A stretch of DNA of 64,000 nt from JAAYCI01 sp964550985 (GTDB lineage Bacteria; Bacillota; Clostridia; Oscillospirales; Ruminococcaceae), in contig CAZKBM010000008.1 of assembly GCA_964550985.1 (NCBI GenBank), forward strand, positions 1 through 64,000, read 5' to 3'. The position numbers and the translations under genes were made by a program. Within the stretch, counting starts at the first letter, position 1; each line of letters starts with the position of its first letter. Below are positions 35,155 through 43,439 of this stretch, piece by piece. Under the pieces are notes generated by a model. The model had not been told where the DNA came from. It did no database searches and worked only from the letters and a program-made list of their open reading frames with translations.

Positions 35155-35787
35155 TTAGTAGCCCAAATCTTCACATACCAAAATTATTTTAATGCGGCCG
35201 GGGTTGCGCTGCGGGCCCAGCACCAGTTCGGCGCAGCAAATGCGGTCGGGGCTGTCGCAATCATGGCATTCGCCAGTAACGGCGCAGGGGGTTTTGTAGG
35301 AAAGGCGGTGTGCATTGGCGGGTGCCGCCACGGTAAAGTTTCGCATCCGCGCCTCTTCTACATCCTCTACAATTTTATTGAAGCCCGCCACCAACACCAC
35401 CTGCTTAGGCCCAAAGGCAATGGCGGCCACCCGGTTGCCCCGCCCGTCCATCTCGTAAATTTCACCCTGCTCAGTAATGGCATTGGCCGAGGCCAGATAC
35501 CAATCGGCCGAAAAGGCCTGTCGCATCACCTCTTCTATCTCTACGCCGGGGGCGTAATGGTCAAAGTAGGTGTAGCTGCCGCTGCGCAGCAGTTCCTGCA
35601 CCTGGCACTCCGCCAAAGTCATGGAGCCGCCACAGGCGACGCTGACCCCACTGGGCAGCAGCTTTTGCAGCAAAGGCACCACTTCTACGGCGCTTTCTAA
35701 CACAAAAGTCTCCATTCGGTTTTTCCGCAACGCGGCGGCGGTTCGCTCCAGGCGCTGTTTTTCCATAAAGCGGCGGTGTTCGTCCAT
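35155..35787 (-). CDS. LUD domain protein (LutC/DUF162-like)
   Basis: A 210-residue LUD-domain protein. The segments GVSVACGGSMTLAECQVQELL and DWYLASANAITEQGEIYEMDG (family core) and FGPKQVVLVAGFNKIV are typical. A Cys-rich end (CAVTGECHDCDSPDRICC) may bind a metal or cluster. In LutABC this domain works in L-lactate oxidation, but lutA and lutB are absent, so this is a stand-alone member of unknown role, as is common in Clostridia. Confidence 0.85.
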   Translation of the reverse strand: MDEHRRFMEKQRLERTAAALRKNRMETFVLESAVEVVPLLQKLLPSGVSVACGGSMTLAECQVQELLRSGSYTYFDHYAPGVEIEEVMRQAFSADWYLASANAITEQGEIYEMDGRGNRVAAIAFGPKQVVLVAGFNKIVEDVEEARMRNFTVAAPANAHRLSYKTPCAVTGECHDCDSPDRICCAELVLGPQRNPGRIKIILVCEDLGY

Positions 35788-35980
35788 TGTCTTTTCCTCC
35801 CTTTGTTACGCGGTTTTATTACAGTTTCTCAAAAAGCTGTGCAGCAGGTTTTTGTAAGAAACTCTTATACATAGTGGAAACTGTTATGCAGCGCCTGCTT
35901 TTTCCCGCATTTATGCACTACAGTTTGTTCATTTGCTGTAAAACGAACACAAGAAGCTTTGGTGAGGAAAGGATGACAAG
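35788..35980. other. Divergent intergenic region
   Basis: About 190 bases between the LUD gene and the CmpB-family gene, expected to hold both promoters. No clear operator or RNA structure was recognised. Confidence 0.35.
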
Positions 35981-36886
35981 ATGAAAGAGATATTGCTACC
36001 ACTGGGAACCCCGCCGCAGCCCGCAGCACACCCCGGCAATTTTGAAAAAAAGCGGCAGCCGCGGCACCGTTTTAAACATAAAGACGTGAACCAAGGGCGG
36101 GAAAGCTTTGCGCACGGGATAAACTTTTACAAATTGGCGTGGATTTTTATCATTGGCTGCGTGATTGGGGTGGTGTTTGAAACCATTTTTGTCTGGGCCA
36201 CCACCGGCGTATATATGCGTCGCTCTGGCATGTTGTACGGCCCGTTTAACCAAATCTATGGCTTTGGCGCGCTGTTATTCACCATTTTTCTCTACCGCTT
36301 TCGGAAATACAATGCCATCATCATATTTCTGGCCTCCATGGTGCTGGGCATGGCCTTTGAGTATGCCTGTAGCTGGATACAGGAGGTGGTATTTCACACC
36401 CGTAGCTGGGATTATTCTAATATGCCGCTGAATATCGGCGGGCGGGTAAACCTGTTGTACGGCGTGGGCTGGGGGCTGATGGGCCTGATATTTTTAAACC
36501 ATATCTGGCCCTTTTTAAGCGAGATGATAGAGCGCATCCCCAACAGAATTGGCAAGCCCCTCACCATCCTCTTTGTGGCATTTTTGGTGTTTGACATGGC
36601 GCTTTCTGGTTTGGCCGTATGGCGGATGAGTGAGCGCACACAAGGGGTACCGGCCACCAACTTTGTAGAGGTTTGGCTGGACGAAAGCTACCCAAACACT
36701 GTAATGGCCAAAAAATACCCAAGCATGACCACCGATATGACTGCAAAAACCACCTCAGAGGGCTTCCACTCGAATGTGAAAACAGCCGCCGACCCCGTAT
36801 CCTCTTCGCGTGTTGAAGCTACGCCGGCTAGCGCCCCAGCAGGCGCAGCCAGCGGTAGTGCAGGTAGCCAAAGCAGCCCAGGATGA
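35981..36886 (+). CDS. CmpB-family putative membrane protein (ABC_trans_CmpB)
   Basis: A 301-residue membrane protein. About 50 basic, soluble N-terminal residues are followed by five to six membrane helices (about 48-225), with MLYGPFNQIYGFGALLF and RSWDYSNMPLNIGGRVNL as the recognisable core of the family annotated as putative ABC transporter permease (CmpB). The C-terminal 65 residues are Ser/Ala/Pro-rich and low complexity. No ATPase is adjacent, and the transporter label is not experimentally secure. Its end overlaps the convergent glycosyltransferase by 59 bases. Confidence 0.75.
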   Translation: MKEILLPLGTPPQPAAHPGNFEKKRQPRHRFKHKDVNQGRESFAHGINFYKLAWIFIIGCVIGVVFETIFVWATTGVYMRRSGMLYGPFNQIYGFGALLFTIFLYRFRKYNAIIIFLASMVLGMAFEYACSWIQEVVFHTRSWDYSNMPLNIGGRVNLLYGVGWGLMGLIFLNHIWPFLSEMIERIPNRIGKPLTILFVAFLVFDMALSGLAVWRMSERTQGVPATNFVEVWLDESYPNTVMAKKYPSMTTDMTAKTTSEGFHSNVKTAADPVSSSRVEATPASAPAGAASGSAGSQSSPG

Positions 36887-37835
36887 GACTGCCCTGTACC
36901 CAAAAATAACAGGGGAGATTTTTGAAACGAAAGGGCGGTTTTTGCAGTTTGCCCAAAAGGCCCAGCCCTTCGGCAAAGCCCTGCTGCCACGCCTTGCCAT
37001 AGCCCCGCAGGTGAAATACCACGGTTTTTACCAGGTAGCCCACCGCCAAAAACGGCAGATTTAGCAAAAGCATGAGCAAGGGCATATTTTTATACGGCAG
37101 CAAAAGGCTGTTGCGCCCGCTTTGTATGGATTTAAACGCATTGTACTGGCTGCCCCCGCCGCTACCGCGTGTGGTGGCCCCGCAGATGTGGGTGCAAACG
37201 GCCGCCGGCTGATAGAGGCAGCGATACCCCAAATTGTTGGCCCGCCAACTGATATCGACGTCCTCGAGATAGGCAAAAAAATGTTCTTCAAACAGGCCAA
37301 TCTCTTCCAGGACGTCTTTTTTATACAAGCTGGCGCCACCACAGGCCGAAAATACCCGCCCCGCTTTTGTGTAGCGCTGGGCCAAAAGGCCGTCCCCCCG
37401 CTTGTAAGCCCAACCAAACAAGCTTACAAAATCGCCGCAGTCATCCGCTTTTTCGGGTTCCAAATGGCGCAGCATCAGGCTTTGCACGGCAAATACGCGC
37501 GGGGAAGCCTGCATTCCCTCCAGCAACTTTTGCAACATATCCGGCCGCGCAAAAGCGTCGTTGTTAAAAAGTAGGATGTAGGGAGCTTTTGCCATCCGGA
37601 TGCCGGCGTTGACGGCTTTTGAAAACCCCGTGTTTTCCCCATTTTCCACCAAGGTACAGTTGGCTTTTTCCCTTGCATAGTGGCGGGCCGTTTCCAGGCT
37701 TTCATCGCTTGAACCATTATCGATGAGAATCAGTTCAAAGGCCTGTTCGGTTTGGGCATACAGGCTTTCAATGCTGCCCTCCAGCCACCCAGCGCCATTG
37801 AGGTTTGGCAAGACGATGCTGGCCTTAAGTTCCAA
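36828..37835 (-). CDS. Glycosyltransferase, GT2 family (rhamnosyltransferase-like)
   Basis: A 335-residue GT2 enzyme. The start of the GT-A fold (ASIVLPNLNGAGWLEGSIES), the nucleotide motif IDNGSSDESLE, the metal-site FNNDAF and EDVDISWR resemble WbbL/RfbN rhamnosyltransferases. A hydrophobic stretch PLLMLLLNLPFLAVGYLVK near residue 275 likely binds the membrane. I take the TTG at 37835, 9 bases after AAAGGGG, because upstream residues do not fit the fold. It presumably adds a sugar to a lipid-linked surface glycan. Confidence 0.85.
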   Translation of the reverse strand: MELKASIVLPNLNGAGWLEGSIESLYAQTEQAFELILIDNGSSDESLETARHYAREKANCTLVENGENTGFSKAVNAGIRMAKAPYILLFNNDAFARPDMLQKLLEGMQASPRVFAVQSLMLRHLEPEKADDCGDFVSLFGWAYKRGDGLLAQRYTKAGRVFSACGGASLYKKDVLEEIGLFEEHFFAYLEDVDISWRANNLGYRCLYQPAAVCTHICGATTRGSGGGSQYNAFKSIQSGRNSLLLPYKNMPLLMLLLNLPFLAVGYLVKTVVFHLRGYGKAWQQGFAEGLGLLGKLQKPPFRFKNLPCYFWVQGSLILGCFGYLHYRWLRLLGR

Positions 37836-38003
37836 ATGGTTTGCCCCTTTCCGCAGAACTCTTCTGTTACCAGTATAGCACACAAACCCATTGAAGAACA
37901 AAAAACTTGCCCCACCCCCTTTGTTTTATCCAAAAGAAATCGCATAAAGCATAAATAACAGTAACTTTGCAGTATCATAGTATATTATTTGCAAAAAATG
38001 GGG

Positions 38004-38033
38004 TTACATCCACCACCATAGGTATGATATGAT
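38004..38033 (+). promoter_or_regulatory. Candidate promoter of the MATE gene
   Basis: TTACAT (38004-38009), an 18-base spacer and TATGAT (38028-38033), about 105 bases before the ATG. The match is moderate. Confidence 0.4.
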
Positions 38034-38139
38034 AGATACATTGCGTTTTGCCGGCCTAGCCGCGTTTTTGACGTAATTTGGATGTTTGCCGGTTGCAGCC
38101 GAGCAAACGACTTATTTTTTTGGGGAAGAGGAGTTCGGA

Positions 38140-39525
38140 ATGCCAGTTTCGGTACAGATCAGCAACAAACAATTTTTTCGCCATGTGGCGTCTCTTGTGG
38201 TTCCCATTGCCCTGCAAAACCTCATCAACGTTGGGGTACAAAGTTCCGACGTGATTATGCTGGGCTGGGTGGGCGAAATTGTACTCTCGGGGGCCTCGCT
38301 GGCCGGGCAGGTACAATTTGTTTTAACCCTGTTGTTTTTTGGCCTTACCTCGGGGGCCTCGGTTTTAACGGCGCAGTACTGGGGCAAAGGGGATAAGCGC
38401 ACCATAGAAAAAGTGCTGGCTATCACTTTAAAATTATCCATGGGGGCCTCGCTGCTCTTCTTTTTGGCGGCCTTTTTTATGCCGGGCACCCTGATGCGCA
38501 TTTTCACCCCCGAGCAGGCGGTCATTGAGGCCGGGGTGGCTTATCTGCGCATCGTATCGTTTAGTTACCTGTTTATGGGCTTTACCAATGTCTATCTCAA
38601 CATCATGCGCAGTGTGGAACGGGTGGTGGTGGCCACCGTCGTCTACTTTATCTCTTTCTGCACAAACGTGGTGTTAAACGCCATCTTCATCTTTGGCCTT
38701 TTGGGCGCCCCCAAAATGGGCATTGCAGGCGCTGCGCTGGGCAGTACCTTGGCCCGCGCGCTGGAACTCATCATTGTTACCATCTATGTGGCGCGCAACA
38801 AAGATATCCGCCTAAGGCTGAAGGATTATCTCACCTGGCCCAAGGCGCTCTTTGCCGATTTTGCCAAATACTCCCTGCCCACCACCATTAACGAGTTGCT
38901 TTGGGGGCTGGCCGTTAGCGCCAATGCGGTTATTATTGGGCACATGGGCTCGGCTGCGGTGGCGGCAAACTCTGTTACGGGCGTCACCCGGCAGCTGGCC
39001 ACCGTCATTTGCTTTGGCCTGGCCTCGGCCGCGGCCATACTTGTGGGCAAAACCATTGGCGGGGGCGAGCCCGAAAAGGCCGAGGTATACGCCACAAAAT
39101 TTGTACGGGCCACCATGGTGGCCGGCATTGGGGGGGCAGGCCTCATCCTTGCCATACGCCCGCTTATTTTGCGTGTGATGAACCTCTCGGAGACGGCGCA
39201 CGGTTATCTCTCGTTTTTGCTGGTTTTCCTCTGTTTGTTTGTTTTGGCCCAAACCTTTAACGTTATGATTATTGTGGGGATATGCAGAGCCGGGGGTGAC
39301 ACGCGCTTTGGCCTGTACTGCGATGTACTTTCGATGTGGTGCGGCAGCATTTTGCTGGGTGCGTTGGCGGCTTTTGTGTTCCACTGGCCGGTTGAAGTGG
39401 TGTTTGTCATTCTCTATTCAGACGAATTTTTGAAGGTTATACCCTGTATATGGCGTTACCGTACCAAAAAGTGGCTTAAAAATGTTACCCGCAACTTGGA
39501 TGAGAAGGCTGAAAGCTTTGTGTAA
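38140..39525 (+). CDS. MATE family efflux transporter
   Basis: A 461-residue membrane protein with 12 predicted helices in two related halves, the MATE pattern (VPIALQNLINVGVQSSDVIML, and GRDA-like half-repeats). MATE pumps export cationic drugs or metabolites with Na+ or H+ exchange. The ATG at 38140 has GAGGAG before it; an in-frame ATG at 38086 is less well served. The substrate cannot be deduced. It is followed by plsC within 50 bases. Confidence 0.92.
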   Translation: MPVSVQISNKQFFRHVASLVVPIALQNLINVGVQSSDVIMLGWVGEIVLSGASLAGQVQFVLTLLFFGLTSGASVLTAQYWGKGDKRTIEKVLAITLKLSMGASLLFFLAAFFMPGTLMRIFTPEQAVIEAGVAYLRIVSFSYLFMGFTNVYLNIMRSVERVVVATVVYFISFCTNVVLNAIFIFGLLGAPKMGIAGAALGSTLARALELIIVTIYVARNKDIRLRLKDYLTWPKALFADFAKYSLPTTINELLWGLAVSANAVIIGHMGSAAVAANSVTGVTRQLATVICFGLASAAAILVGKTIGGGEPEKAEVYATKFVRATMVAGIGGAGLILAIRPLILRVMNLSETAHGYLSFLLVFLCLFVLAQTFNVMIIVGICRAGGDTRFGLYCDVLSMWCGSILLGALAAFVFHWPVEVVFVILYSDEFLKVIPCIWRYRTKKWLKNVTRNLDEKAESFV

Positions 39526-39572
39526 AGCGCACTGGCCGCCCAGTGGGGCAGGCCAGGGAAAGAGGTGGCAAG

Positions 39573-40340
39573 GTGTTAAAAAGCTTGTTTTGGGCGGCAT
39601 GGCAATTTTGTTATATGGGGCTGCGCGCCCCACTGCTTTGGCGCATTCGGCATCTGCAAAAAATTGGCCGAACCGAAGAGGCCCAGCGTATGCTGAATAT
39701 CCAGGTGCCTCTTTGGACAAGGCGGCTGTTTAAACATATTGGTGTGACCGTTAAAATAGAGGGAGAAGAAAACCTGCCGCAAAATGGGGAAACCGTTCTC
39801 TTTGTCTCAAACCACCAAAGCTATGTAGACATCCCTGTTTTTTTGTACGACCTGGGCGGCCCCCACGCCCTGATGGCCAAAAGTGAGCTGGGGAAAATCC
39901 CCTTTTTGGGCGGTTGGATACGGGCCCTTGGCAGTGTGCTGGTGGAACGGGAGGATATCCGGGCGGCTGCGGCGGCCATCAAACAGAGCGAGGCCGTTTT
40001 ATCCTCCGGCAAAAGCATGATTATCTGCCCCGAGGGAACCCGCAGCAAAAGTGACGAGATGGGGGAATTTAAGGGCGGCAGTGTACGCATCGCCTTCCGC
40101 GCCGGGGTGCCCATCATCCCCTTGGCCATAGACGGCAGCTATAAAATTTTAGAGGGCAATGGCTACCGGGTACAGGGCGGCGAAATTCGCCTGATCATCC
40201 TGCCCCGGGTGGAGACAGACGGGCTTACAAAGGAGCAGCAAAAGGCCCTGCCCGAACAGTTGCGCCAGATGATAGGCGCTGCCAAGGCAGCCGGTGCAAA
40301 GCTGCCGGCGGCCGGGGCTGGCGATGCCAAGCTATTGTAA
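39573..40340 (+). CDS. plsC: 1-acyl-sn-glycerol-3-phosphate acyltransferase
   Basis: A 255-residue PlsC-type acyltransferase. The catalytic NHQSYVD (HX4D) is followed by the lysophosphatidate-site ICPEGTRSKS. It transfers an acyl chain to lysophosphatidic acid to give phosphatidic acid at the membrane. The start GTG at 39573 lies after AAAGAGGTGG; an ATG frame at 39543 is possible but has a poorer ribosome site. It probably shares a transcript with the MATE gene. Confidence 0.9.
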   Translation: MLKSLFWAAWQFCYMGLRAPLLWRIRHLQKIGRTEEAQRMLNIQVPLWTRRLFKHIGVTVKIEGEENLPQNGETVLFVSNHQSYVDIPVFLYDLGGPHALMAKSELGKIPFLGGWIRALGSVLVEREDIRAAAAAIKQSEAVLSSGKSMIICPEGTRSKSDEMGEFKGGSVRIAFRAGVPIIPLAIDGSYKILEGNGYRVQGGEIRLIILPRVETDGLTKEQQKALPEQLRQMIGAAKAAGAKLPAAGAGDAKLL

Positions 40341-40368
40341 ACTTATAGCCTGTTGTTGCCCGTCACGG

Positions 40369-40542
40369 CAGCCGGGCAATTATAGCCAAGCAAGCCAAAA
40401 AGTGCTCCCCGCCAGCGGTCTGGTTTCCCCACTGCCGCGTTGGCGTCAATCGCAATCCATCAAGGGTTGCGGGGTCCTCCGCCTTGCACTGGAAAAACCA
40501 TCCTCGCTATCCTTGAATCACTTTTTGGCTGAATTGGCTATA
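40369..40542. repeat. Inverted-repeat (MITE-like) element, complete copy
   Basis: A noncoding element with 24-base terminal inverted repeats (40381-40404 and 40519-40542, 21 of 24 matching; motif TATAGCCAA..AAGCCAAAAAGTG). The interior holds a GC-rich core CAAGGGTTGCGGGGTC..TCCGCCTTG able to form a hairpin. The core recurs at 44904-44929, and the left end, including 12 bases outside the TIR, recurs at 49499-49535. No transposase is present. A target duplication is not clear. Confidence 0.7.
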
Positions 40543-40568
40543 TTCGGTTTTTGTAGGCTTATCCCGTA

Positions 40569-40608
40569 AAACGCCGATGGGAAGTTTGATTCCTTCCCAT
40601 CGGCGTTT
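40569..40608. terminator. Bidirectional terminator
   Basis: A perfect 16-base stem (AAACGCCGATGGGAAG and complement) with an 8-base loop, between plsC and the convergent acetyltransferase gene. Confidence 0.9.
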
Positions 40609-40609
40609 A

Positions 40610-41239
40610 TTATCCGTTTAGCCTATTTTGCAGATTTTCATAAAACTTGGCAATATGCAGCCCATCTACTAGCGCATGGTGGCAAAGCAAGCTCACAGGG
40701 ATATACCGCTTCCCCTCCCGGGTAAAATACTTGCCCCAGCTAATGCGCGGGTTGGAATCGGCCGGGCTGGGCACCGCCTGCACCAGCGCCGTGTAAGAGA
40801 GCCAGGGCAGCGAAGAGATAAAAAATAGCGAGAGCGCCTCCTCGGCATCCTCTTCAATATTACCTGCCTTTTCCGTCTCGGCCTGGGTTTGCAGGGCATA
40901 GGTCAAAAACTCCGCAAAAGGCCTGTCATAGCAAAGCCTGCAAAAACACCAGGTTCCATCGGGTTTCATCACCGTGTGCGAGGTAGCGCAGCTTTCACAC
41001 TCCACAATCTCCCCATCCTTTATGCGCAGCCGCAGTTCAGGTATGGCATTGGCGGCAGATGCCACCTCATACAAAAAGCTTAAAAAAAAGGGCTGGCCCC
41101 TCTCCTTTACCCCTGCCAGCCAGGCGGTCAATTCCACCTCTGCCGTAAGCCCTACATAGGGGTAGGCCATCTCTTTAAAAAACAAAAAATGGTCTCTGCG
41201 GGGGTAGTTTTCCAAATCGATGCTTTTTATCTTTGGCAT
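40610..41239 (-). CDS. Chloramphenicol acetyltransferase-like protein
   Basis: A 209-residue protein with the CAT fold. The catalytic HHALVDG (HxxxDG) lies near the C-terminus as in type A CAT. The N-terminus ENYPRRDHFLFF and the PFFLSFLYEV segment are also CAT-like. Chromosomal CAT-like proteins in Clostridia are often not true resistance enzymes, so activity on chloramphenicol is uncertain. It lies 4 bases after cysE on the same strand and is likely cotranscribed. Confidence 0.85.
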   Translation of the reverse strand: MPKIKSIDLENYPRRDHFLFFKEMAYPYVGLTAEVELTAWLAGVKERGQPFFLSFLYEVASAANAIPELRLRIKDGEIVECESCATSHTVMKPDGTWCFCRLCYDRPFAEFLTYALQTQAETEKAGNIEEDAEEALSLFFISSLPWLSYTALVQAVPSPADSNPRISWGKYFTREGKRYIPVSLLCHHALVDGLHIAKFYENLQNRLNG

Positions 41240-41242
41240 ATC

Positions 41243-41923
41243 CTATTCCTCCCTGTAGCCACCGGGCAGGTCGTCGTCCTCCCATTTGGCTTTGCGGCTG
41301 GCCTGTTTCTCCATCCTGGCCAATTTGCGTTCCAATTCGGTGATGCGGCGGTCCAAAACATTGGGGAAGTTGCGCTGATCCAAATCTCCACTGGGGGTGC
41401 AGGGCTGGCCGGTGGGGTGGCTGCGCACCACCACGGCGGGGCTGCCCACCGCCGTGGAATCACAGGGGAGATCGGTGAGCACGGTGCTGTTGGCGCCCAC
41501 CCGGCTGCGCGCGCCAATTACCACAGGGCCCAGCACCTTGGTGCCCGCACCCAGCAGCACACCATCTTGTACGGTTGGGTGGCGTTTGCCCTTCTGCTTG
41601 CCCGTACCGCCCAGGGTTACTCCGTGGTAGATGGTTACATTGTCCCCCACCTCGGCGGTTTCGCCAATCACAATGCCCATGCCATGGTCAATAAACAGGT
41701 GTTTGCCTATGGTGGCGCCGGGGTGAATTTCAATGCCGGTAAAGCCCCTGCCCCACTGGCTTACCATCCGCGCCAAAAACAGGCGGCGATGCCGGTAAAG
41801 CCAATGGGCCAGCCGGTGAAAAATCAAAATGTGAAAGCCCGGATACAGCAGCATCACCTGGGCCAGGCTGTTGCCCGCGGGGTCGGTATCCCGTATGTTT
41901 TTTGCGTCGCTCAATAGCCCCAT
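41243..41923 (-). CDS. cysE: Serine O-acetyltransferase
   Basis: A 226-residue CysE of the short (EpsC-like) bacterial type. The N-terminal helices (IRDTDPAGNSLAQVMLLYPG) are followed by a left-handed beta helix of hexapeptide repeats with the active-site IDHGMGIVIGETAEVGD and YHGVTLGGTGKQKGKRHP. It makes O-acetylserine from serine and acetyl-CoA, the first step of cysteine synthesis. I use the ATG at 41923 (MGLLSDAK) after GGGGGAG rather than the upstream frame. cysK is not nearby. Confidence 0.94.
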   Translation of the reverse strand: MGLLSDAKNIRDTDPAGNSLAQVMLLYPGFHILIFHRLAHWLYRHRRLFLARMVSQWGRGFTGIEIHPGATIGKHLFIDHGMGIVIGETAEVGDNVTIYHGVTLGGTGKQKGKRHPTVQDGVLLGAGTKVLGPVVIGARSRVGANSTVLTDLPCDSTAVGSPAVVVRSHPTGQPCTPSGDLDQRNFPNVLDRRITELERKLARMEKQASRKAKWEDDDLPGGYREE

Positions 41924-42219
41924 CGCACTCACTCCCCCAATACGCAGTATCGCCAACAGGCCCTATAACACAAAACGCCCGGTGCGGCCAAAACCGCCCC
42001 GGACGCTCAATCGGCAAACCGAAATTTACACCGACCGAAACTGCCGGAGCGGCGCAAAACAACAGCAGCGGAACAATACGCACTGTTTCATCTTTCACAC
42101 GGCTCCTTTCGGTAGTTGTTGGCTCGGTATTGCATCAGTGTAGCACAGCCCCGCCCCCGCGTCAAGGCGGGCCATGGGCCCTGCGTACCCACCCTTAAAG
42201 AACAAGCAGTTTTCACGCT
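41924..42219. other. Intergenic region between cysE and tpiA
   Basis: About 296 bases with no convincing gene. It should hold the cysE promoter and a terminator for tpiA, but no strong hairpin or T-box-like leader was recognised. Confidence 0.35.
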
Positions 42220-42987
42220 TTAAACCGAGGCCGCCTTTACAATTTCGGCAAAATCGGCAGGTTTTAGGCTGGCTCCGCCAATCAGGCCGCCATCCACATT
42301 GGGCTTTGCCAAAAGTTCGGCAGCGTTTGCAGCATTCATGCTGCCGCCATACTGAATGGTCACGCCGTCGGCCAGGGCCTGGCCATACAGTTCGGCCACC
42401 ACCTTGCGTATGGCCGCGCACACCTCTTCGGCTTGCTCGGCTGTGGCGGTGCGTCCGGTGCCAATGGCCCATACCGGCTCATAGGCCAGTATCACCTTTT
42501 TCATCTCCTCGGGCGAAAAACCCAGCAGGGCAATCTTGGTCTGCATCCTCACCAGCTCTTCGGTAACGCCCTGCTCACGCTGGGCCAAACTCTCGCCCAC
42601 GCAGATGATGGCCGTGAGGCCCGCCTCCACGGCGGCTTTGGCACGCTTATTCACGGTTTCGTCTGTCTCGCCAAAATACTGCCTGCGCTCGCTGTGGCCC
42701 ACAACCGCATACTGCACCCCAAGGCCCGTTAGCATATCGGCCGAAATTTCCCCTGTGTAAGCGCCATTTTTTTCAAAATGTACATTTTGCGCCCCCACGC
42801 AAACCTTGCTGCCTTTGCAGGCCTCTAAAGCGGCGGGCAGGCTGGTAAAAGGCGCGCACACCACAACGCCGCAATTCGCCCCTTGTACGGCGGGTAATAG
42901 GGCGGCCAGCAGTTCTTTCGCCTCGGCATCGGTTTTATTCATCTTCCAGTTCCCGGCAATCACTGCCGCGCGTTTGCTTTTATCCAT
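42220..42987 (-). CDS. tpiA: Triosephosphate isomerase
   Basis: A 255-residue TIM. GNWKMNK (catalytic Lys), VGHSERR (catalytic His) and AYEPVWAIGTG (catalytic Glu) are present, as is the loop-phosphate end GGSMNAAN and GGASL. It interconverts DHAP and glyceraldehyde 3-phosphate in glycolysis. The ATG at 42987 has GAGG 8 bases before it; a GTG three codons earlier is also possible. It follows pgk and a small membrane protein gene, as a glycolytic unit. Confidence 0.97.
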   Translation of the reverse strand: MDKSKRAAVIAGNWKMNKTDAEAKELLAALLPAVQGANCGVVVCAPFTSLPAALEACKGSKVCVGAQNVHFEKNGAYTGEISADMLTGLGVQYAVVGHSERRQYFGETDETVNKRAKAAVEAGLTAIICVGESLAQREQGVTEELVRMQTKIALLGFSPEEMKKVILAYEPVWAIGTGRTATAEQAEEVCAAIRKVVAELYGQALADGVTIQYGGSMNAANAAELLAKPNVDGGLIGGASLKPADFAEIVKAASV

Positions 42988-43036
42988 TTTTTGCACCTCT
43001 TTGTTAAAATTTTACAAATCACTCACCACCGCCACC

Positions 43037-43426
43037 CTACAAAAGCCCCTGGGTGTACTGGCTGTAGGCCACCGCCGAATTGACAATGGCCCCCGCCAAA
43101 GCCACCAGGGCCAAAATAAGCGCTGGCCGTGGGAAGGGGCGTTTTTGTATCCGTGTGCTGATAAAAATGGCCAGCAACACCAAAAAACACAGATAGGTGG
43201 CGAAGGGCAGAAAGAAGGCCCCCAAAAGGGAGATGCCCACAAAAATATAGGTGAACACAGGCGGGCGTTTGGGTTTTACTTGCGTCCCTTTGGGGCTGGC
43301 AGCCCCCTCAGCCTGCGGGGCCTTTGAGGCCACTGCCTCCTCTGTTGGCGCAGCGGTCGTTAACGCCTCTTCTCGTCCGTCTTCCGGTTTATGTTCCACA
43401 GTGCCTTCGCCCTCTCTCGTCATCAT
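43037..43426 (-). CDS. Small membrane protein between pgk and tpiA, unknown function
   Basis: A 129-residue protein I do not recognise. The first 52 residues are disordered-looking, rich in Glu, Ala and Pro. They are followed by basic residues (KPKRPP) and three probable membrane helices (about 57-74, 75-92 and 101-120). It lies 13 bases from pgk and 49 bases from tpiA on the same strand, so it is probably expressed with them. The C-terminus ends YSQYTQGLL. Confidence 0.7.
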   Translation of the reverse strand: MMTREGEGTVEHKPEDGREEALTTAAPTEEAVASKAPQAEGAASPKGTQVKPKRPPVFTYIFVGISLLGAFFLPFATYLCFLVLLAIFISTRIQKRPFPRPALILALVALAGAIVNSAVAYSQYTQGLL

Positions 43427-43439
43427 CGCTTTGCTGCAC

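Noticed and set aside
40610..41239. Acetyltransferase as a chloramphenicol resistance gene
   Set aside because: The HxxxDG motif is present, but chromosomal CAT-like proteins of this kind often lack resistance activity. There is no mobile context around it, so only the fold is claimed.
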